The notes under the pieces: model-generated
Told to the model about the DNA's origin: nothing
Seen by the model: the letters and a program-made list of their open reading frames with translations, nothing else
The model's database searches: none
Assembly: GCA_946480055.1 (NCBI GenBank)
Contig: CAMLID010000098.1
Location: 1-11,603 of the forward strand
Direction of reading: 5' to 3'
Length of the DNA: 11,603 nucleotides
Source of the DNA: an uncultured Lysobacter sp.
GTDB taxonomy: Bacteria; Pseudomonadota; Gammaproteobacteria; Xanthomonadales; Xanthomonadaceae
Shown: piece by piece, positions 7,996 through 11,603 of the stretch
Layout of the letters: each line of letters opens with the position of its first letter
Numbering within the stretch: the stretch's first letter is position 1
Program-made: the position numbers and the translations under genes

Positions 7996-8496
7996 ATGAA
8001 CCTCATCCGCGCCGCACTGCTGCTCGCCGTACTCCACGCCGCACCGGCCACGGCCGCCGACGACATCGACTTCGTGCGCGGCTGCTGGGTGTCGCGGGCG
8101 ACGCCGGGCGGCCCGATCGACGCCTTCCTGCGCCTGCTGCCCGACCGCGAGATCAAGGACGCGCTCAGCGGCCACGCCATGAGCGCGACCGGCGATCCGC
8201 CGGTGCCGCGGCTCGATCTGATGTTCGCGCGCGACGGCAGCCTGCTGGGCCTGCGCCGGCCGATTCCGAACTACGAGGCGTTGGACGCGCGCCTGCTGGA
8301 CCACTACGCCCGCGTGCCGCAGGTCGGCGCCGCGTTGCTGACCGGCAACGGCCAGGTCGCGGCCTACGCGCAGGAAGACGCGGACGAATGGATCGTGGTC
8401 AAGGCCCACGACGAACGCCTGTCGATCCAGCGCGTCGGCGCGGACGGACGCGTCGCCGAGACCTATTTCGACGGCGAGCGCGACGGCTGCGACTGA
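7996..8496 (+). CDS. Secreted protein of unknown function
   Basis: Predicted product of 166 residues that I do not recognise. It begins with a clear Sec signal peptide (hydrophobic 5-14, cleavage probably after ATA near 20), so the mature protein should be periplasmic or secreted. The mature start DDIDFVRGCWVSR recalls small lipocalin-like secreted domains that open with an 'F-x-x-GCW' block, but the resemblance is short. The C-terminal half alternates beta-prone stretches (VAAYAQ, EWIVVKAH, LSIQRV), compatible with a beta barrel. Two cysteines remain in the mature protein, Cys at about 29 and the penultimate-region Cys, and might form a disulfide. CGGAG lies about 7 nt before the ATG. It follows the CGNR gene by 83 bp on the same strand and ends 6 bp from the convergent beta-lactamase gene. 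Confidence 0.8.
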   Translation: MNLIRAALLLAVLHAAPATAADDIDFVRGCWVSRATPGGPIDAFLRLLPDREIKDALSGHAMSATGDPPVPRLDLMFARDGSLLGLRRPIPNYEALDARLLDHYARVPQVGAALLTGNGQVAAYAQEDADEWIVVKAHDERLSIQRVGADGRVAETYFDGERDGCD

Positions 8497-8502
8497 GTCG
8501 CG

Positions 8503-9324
8503 CTACAGCACCTTGGCCGCCTGCAGGCCGCGCGCAGCCAGGTCGATCGCCGCGTTCGGATCGAGATCGCGCGCACCGACGACGCAACTGACGAACACGT
8601 AGGAATGCCGGCCGCGCCGGACGTGGCCGATCAGCCAGCGCACGCCGCGGCGTTCGCGGTCGGTGGTCGATCCGGTCTTGGCGCTGAGTACGGTACCGGC
8701 CGGCCAGGGCGCGGCGAACGCGTGTTCGCCCAGCGAATTGACGACGCGGCCCTGCGGCTGCACCAGCATCGCCTTGACCTGGGCGATCGCGCGCTTGGAC
8801 AGCGGCAGGCGGCCGGCGTAGAGATCGAGCAGGAAGCGCTGCTGTTCCTGCGGCGAGATCGTCAGGGTATCGCCGAGCCAGAACCGGGTCAGGGCGCCGC
8901 TGGCGTCCTCGTTGCCGTAGTGGATCTTGTGCAGGTAGTCGGCCTCGCGCTGCGTGCCGAGTCGTTCCGCGATGCGCTGGAAGTACCACACCACCGAGTT
9001 GCGCATCGCCGAGGCCAGATCATGGTCGCGCCGCGACGAAGCCGGCCAGTCGCCCTGGCCGTCGAAAGCCATGCGCTCGTCGGGGCCGGAGACCACAGCC
9101 GCGTCCAAGGCGAACAGGGCGTGCGGAACCTTGAACGTGGAGGCCGGGCTGTAGCGCTGCGTGCAGGCCTGGGCCGGATCGCGGCGCAGTTCGCCGACAC
9201 CGACTTCGTAGAGCAGGAAACAGGATTCGGTGGCGGCCTGGGCCGTATCGGCCGCGCGCAGCGGCGGCGCGGCGAAGGCGCCCAACAACGCGATCGAAAC
9301 CAGCAGACGACGGAATCCGCTCAT
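8503..9324 (-). CDS. Class D (OXA-type) serine beta-lactamase
   Basis: Periplasmic serine hydrolase of 273 residues predicted to open beta-lactam rings. Signal peptide is 1-25, with likely cleavage after LRA. All main class D elements are present: STFK (62-65, nucleophile Ser62 and the Lys65 that is carboxylated in the family), SVV (110-112), YGN (136-138), WLGD (149-152) with the Trp that stabilises the carbamate, and KTGS (216-219). The 48-residue distance from the STFK serine to the SVV serine matches OXA enzymes. No sensor transmembrane region is attached, so it is an enzyme, not a BlaR-type receptor domain. Codon use matches the neighbours and no mobile element is near, suggesting an intrinsic chromosomal gene. 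The ribosome binding site is weak (AGGG). It lies 33 bp behind the EF-hand gene on the same strand, so the two may share a transcript. Spectrum cannot be predicted. Confidence 0.92.
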   Translation of the reverse strand: MSGFRRLLVSIALLGAFAAPPLRAADTAQAATESCFLLYEVGVGELRRDPAQACTQRYSPASTFKVPHALFALDAAVVSGPDERMAFDGQGDWPASSRRDHDLASAMRNSVVWYFQRIAERLGTQREADYLHKIHYGNEDASGALTRFWLGDTLTISPQEQQRFLLDLYAGRLPLSKRAIAQVKAMLVQPQGRVVNSLGEHAFAAPWPAGTVLSAKTGSTTDRERRGVRWLIGHVRRGRHSYVFVSCVVGARDLDPNAAIDLAARGLQAAKVL

Positions 9325-9357
9325 GGACGACCCTAGGAGGCGATAGGCGCAGGGAGT

Positions 9358-9708
9358 CTACTGCGGCGGCGAGGCCAGTTCGCGTGCGTCCAGCGAACCG
9401 TCGCGGTTGCGGTCCTGCTTGCGGAAGGTCTCGGCCAGTTGCGCCCGGTGCTGTTCGCGGGTGAGCGCGTTCTGGGCGCTGCGGCGGCTGGGCGGGAACT
9501 CGTCGACCTCGAGCACGCCGTTGCGGTTCTTGTCCATCGCATCGAAGCCGTAGCTCAACCAGTCCTGGTATTCGACCAGCGAAACCTTGCCGTCGCCGTC
9601 GCCGTCCATGCGCGACAGATAGTCGCCGGTGGAGCGGACCTGGGCCGCGGCCAGTGCGGGCAGCAGCATGGGCAGACAAAACGCGAGGACGGTAAGCGGA
9701 CGGCGCAT
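9358..9708 (-). CDS. Secreted EF-hand calcium-binding protein with three loops
   Basis: Small exported protein of 116 residues. Signal peptide is MRRPLTVLAF plus hydrophobic residues to about 22, with cleavage after AAA. Three complete 12-residue EF-hand loops follow at 35-46 (DGDGDGKVSLVE), 59-70 (DKNRNGVLEVDE) and 99-110 (DRNRDGSLDARE). Each has acidic or Asn residues at positions 1, 3 and 5, Gly at 6 and Glu at 12, so all should bind calcium. Loops 1 and 2 probably form a pair and loop 3 stands alone. The function of such bacterial EF-hand proteins is mostly unknown; calcium buffering or sensing in the periplasm is plausible. The start was chosen because it gives a proper signal peptide. 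There is no good Shine-Dalgarno before it, and the frame stays open further upstream without a better start. The beta-lactamase gene follows 33 bp downstream. Confidence 0.88.
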   Translation of the reverse strand: MRRPLTVLAFCLPMLLPALAAAQVRSTGDYLSRMDGDGDGKVSLVEYQDWLSYGFDAMDKNRNGVLEVDEFPPSRRSAQNALTREQHRAQLAETFRKQDRNRDGSLDARELASPPQ

Positions 9709-9901
9709 GCGCGAGGAGACGGTGCGAGGGGTGTGCGCAGCCTGACGCGCGCGCGCGTCGCAGACAAGCCTGGGCGCGGCTGGCGTGGGATGCGATTCAG
9801 CCTGCGGGCGCGCAACTCCAGAAACGCATGGCCGGCCACAGGGGCCGACCACGCGCGGGCGATACAGGGGATCGCCCTGGGGGAGCTGGTACAGAAACTG
9901 A

Positions 9902-10072
9902 TTACGGCAGCTGGCAGCAACCGATGCGCTGCCCACCGTACTTGCAGCCCGGCTTGATCGGGCAGCCCGTATCCGGGTGGGTACCGAACGCCTGCGCGGC
10001 GCCGAAACCCAGGGTGCCGACAATCGCGATCGCGAACACGACCGCCTTCAGACGCTTCGACAAAACCTTCAT
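9902..10072 (-). CDS. Small secreted cysteine-rich peptide, coupled to the TlpA-like gene
   Basis: Predicted 56-residue precursor. A basic start (MKVLSKRLK) and hydrophobic core (about 10-24) form a signal peptide with likely cleavage after AQA at 28. This leaves a mature peptide of about 28 residues. It contains four cysteines, at 37, 43, 52 and 53, in DTGCPIKPGCKYGG and IGCCQLP, suited to two disulfides. Its ATG overlaps the stop of the upstream thioredoxin-like gene (ATGA, 10069-10072), and GGGAGA (10078-10083) lies 5 nt before it, so translation is supported and probably coupled. The tie to a TlpA-like oxidoreductase suggests its cysteines are substrates or partners of that protein. I do not recognise the family. 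The arrangement recalls NVEALA-type small secreted peptides of Bacteroidetes without sharing clear sequence. It could be a peptide signal, a bacteriocin-like product or a structural disulfide peptide. Confidence 0.75.
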   Translation of the reverse strand: MKVLSKRLKAVVFAIAIVGTLGFGAAQAFGTHPDTGCPIKPGCKYGGQRIGCCQLP

Positions 10073-10659
10073 CGCTCTCTCCCTAATGACTGAACCGCGA
10101 CCTGCCTTTCCGTGGCATGCAACGCGGTCAAGATGGTGGGCACCTGCTCCTTGGTATCGATTTTTCCGGCATGCGAATACACAACGCGGCCGTCGCGATC
10201 GACCACGACCAGCAGCGGCACCAGATTGACGTTGAACAGCGCGCGGATCTTCGGCGTCGACAGCGCGACCGGGAACCCGAAGCCGCGCGCGCGCAGGTAG
10301 GCGGCCAGGCCGGGCGCGTCCGGGCGGGCGACGCCGAACATCTGCACGCGCGCCGGATCGTGGCGCTGCAAGGCGCGGCCCAGATCGAGGATCGCGGGCA
10401 CCGAGGCTTCGCAGACCGGGCAGCTGGGATCGAAGAAGTACAGCACCTGGCGGTCGCCGGAGGCGCGGCCGAGCACGACGGATTCGCCGGCAAGCGTTTC
10501 TGCTTGGGTATCGGGCAACCAGGCGCCGACGCGCGGCTTGGCGCCTTCGGCGATCAGAGCGGCATAGTCGCTGCGCAGCTGGCGGTTCTGCACGCCCAGC
10601 ATGACGACCAAGGCGCAGGCCAGCGCCAAAGCGACATAGGCATAGCTCTCCCTGCGCAT
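10069..10659 (-). CDS. Membrane-anchored TlpA-like thioredoxin-fold protein
   Basis: Predicted thiol-disulfide oxidoreductase of 196 residues. One N-terminal transmembrane anchor (about 7-23) is followed by a short linker and a periplasmic redoxin domain (about 43-185). The redox motif is CPVC (80-83) in YFFDPSCPVC, and the cis-proline loop is NLVPLLVVVDRDG (145-157), both typical of TlpA/AhpC-TSA proteins. The anchored topology suggests it handles thiols at the outer face of the inner membrane. GGGAGG about 8 nt before the ATG is a strong ribosome binding site. The stop codon overlaps the ATG of the Cys-rich peptide gene. Relatives act in cytochrome c maturation or specific disulfide repair, but no ccm genes are here. 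The adjacent peptide is therefore the best substrate candidate, by inference. Confidence 0.88.
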   Translation of the reverse strand: MRRESYAYVALALACALVVMLGVQNRQLRSDYAALIAEGAKPRVGAWLPDTQAETLAGESVVLGRASGDRQVLYFFDPSCPVCEASVPAILDLGRALQRHDPARVQMFGVARPDAPGLAAYLRARGFGFPVALSTPKIRALFNVNLVPLLVVVDRDGRVVYSHAGKIDTKEQVPTILTALHATERQVAVQSLGRER

Positions 10660-10816
10660 ACACGCACCTCCCTGTGGCCTTCGCCTGCGTATCGCGCGCT
10701 TGCAGCGCGGATCGCGTCCTGGCATCGAAGCTAACACCGCCGATGCGAGCGCCGCAACCGAGGCGGCCACAGTGAGACTTCGGTGTGAAGATCGCGCCCG
10801 GGCGAGGCGCAAACGA

Positions 10817-10844
10817 AAAGCCCGCGCATCGCTGCACGGGCTTT
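10817..10844 (-). terminator. Rho-independent terminator behind the desaturase gene
   Basis: Stem AAAGCCCG (10817-10824) with CGGGCTTT (10837-10844), one C-A mismatch, then three inner pairs (GCA/TGC) around a TCGC loop. In minus-strand sense it is followed by TTCGTTT. It lies 25 nt past the desaturase stop codon and separates that gene from the TlpA-like gene. The stem is symmetric in A and T, but no plus-strand gene ends here. Confidence 0.8.
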
Positions 10845-10869
10845 CGAGATTGCAATTACAAGGTGCGGA

Positions 10870-11603
10870 TCAGGCGCGCGCGGGCGCCAGCGCGTAGCCC
10901 TTGAGGCGTGCAGAGAAAGCCTGCAGCGCCTGGATGCCGCTGGCTTCGGCCTCGGCGCACCAGGCATGCAGCTTCTGCAGCGTGGCCTGGGCGTCGTGCG
11001 AACGGTCGTCCAGCACCTGCGCCAGACGCTGGCGGAAATCGGCAAGAGTGGCCATGCGCGGACGCTCGGCGACCCAGTTCTGCAGACGCTCGCGGGCGTC
11101 GCCGTCGAGCCAGCGGCCGCCGTCGGCCAGGCCCTTGCGCAACTTGCGCGGCAGCGCGCGCATGCGGTCGCCGGCATTGGCGGCTTCCTCGCGCAGCGCC
11201 GGCAGGGTGACGCTGCGGTAGTAGTCGGTCATGGCCTGGAAGCGGATCGCGAGCAGCGCCTTGAGCGTCTCGGCGTCGGGCATGGCGATGTTCGGACGCA
11301 CGTCCAGCGACGGCGCCACGCGCAGCACCTTGGCCAGACGCACGGCCTGCAGGCCGCGGATCACGGTCCAGCCGATGTCGAACTCCCACTTGCGCAGGGC
11401 GAACTTGGCCGAACTCGGGAACGCGTGGTGGTTGTTGTGCAGTTCTTCGCCGCCGATCCAGAAACCCCAGGGGGTCAGGTTGGTCGCGGTGTCGGTGGTT
11501 TCGAAATTGCGGTAGCCCCACCAGTGGCCGAGGCCGTTGACCACGCCGGCGGCCCAGAACGGGATCCACAGCATCTGCACCGCCCACACCGCGACGCCGG
11601 CGA
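10870..11603 (-). CDS. desA: Fatty acid desaturase (acyl-lipid/acyl-CoA delta-9 type), N-terminus cut by window edge
   Basis: C-terminal about 243 residues of a membrane-bound diiron desaturase that introduces double bonds into membrane fatty acyl chains. Visible blocks are GHWWGYRNFETTDTATN, WIGGEELHNNHHAFPSSAKF and WEFDIGW. HNNHH (11425-11439) is the third histidine box, which binds the diiron centre. The frame stays open to the right edge, so the first two His boxes and most membrane helices are outside the window. The last roughly 140 residues after the catalytic region are hydrophilic and helical, a cytoplasmic tail longer than in many desaturases. Pseudomonas DesA has closely similar HNNHH surroundings, hence the symbol, which is tentative. 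Likely role is temperature- or stress-dependent membrane fluidity. A terminator follows. Confidence 0.93.
   Translation of the reverse strand, partial: AGVAVWAVQMLWIPFWAAGVVNGLGHWWGYRNFETTDTATNLTPWGFWIGGEELHNNHHAFPSSAKFALRKWEFDIGWTVIRGLQAVRLAKVLRVAPSLDVRPNIAMPDAETLKALLAIRFQAMTDYYRSVTLPALREEAANAGDRMRALPRKLRKGLADGGRWLDGDARERLQNWVAERPRMATLADFRQRLAQVLDDRSHDAQATLQKLHAWCAEAEASGIQALQAFSARLKGYALAPARA

Noticed and set aside
7444..8409. Minus-strand open frame spanning the CGNR gene and the secreted protein
   Set aside because: Antisense to two genes that each have a ribosome binding site and family or signal features; its own product shows none.
9865..9879. Hairpin CAGGG-N5-CCCTG after the Cys-rich peptide gene
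   Set aside because: Only 5 bp of stem and no T tract in minus-strand sense, so not supported as a terminator.
9709..9901. Gap between the EF-hand gene and the Cys-rich peptide, checked for another small Cys peptide
   Set aside because: The only candidate in minus sense (starting MRFWSCAPAG) stops after ten codons and has no signal sequence.

Overview
The window is about 11.6 kb of GC-rich bacterial chromosome with tightly packed genes, strong G/C third-position bias, Sec signal peptides and outer-membrane protein types. This points to a Gram-negative gammaproteobacterium of the Xanthomonadaceae, most likely Lysobacter or a close relative. The genus is inferred from protein style, not from a marker gene. 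I see no rRNA, tRNA, IS element, integrase or CRISPR array, and no gene-free stretch longer than 300 bases.

Left part (1-5020), small-carboxylate metabolism: acetyl-CoA synthetase (acs) runs off the left edge on the minus strand. It diverges from a plus-strand pair made of a DcaP-like outer-membrane porin and a 12-TM MHS-family transporter with a roughly 120-residue periplasmic insert. A strong hairpin terminator closes the pair. Together these could take a small carboxylate across the outer membrane, across the inner membrane and into acetyl-CoA.

Middle part (5020-8500), mixed small genes: a TPR protein, a small cupin with few metal ligands, an exported arginase-fold protein and, divergent from it, a CGNR zinc-finger regulator. 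The 79-bp region between the last two holds two near-identical palindromic sites (ATAACC-N18-GGTTAt/c) 42 bp apart. They overlay a near-consensus sigma-70 promoter for the arginase-like gene and a weaker one for the regulator. This looks like a complete local regulatory switch. A secreted protein of unknown function follows.

Right part (8500-11603), all on the minus strand: a membrane-anchored TlpA/thioredoxin-like protein is coupled by an ATGA overlap to a 56-residue secreted peptide with four cysteines. After it come a three-EF-hand secreted protein and a class D (OXA-type) beta-lactamase. A fatty acid desaturase, cut by the right edge, is separated from the TlpA gene by a terminator.

The two best candidates for something undescribed are the TlpA-like/Cys-rich peptide pair (9902-10659) and the CGNR regulator/exported arginase-like switch (6118-7912).
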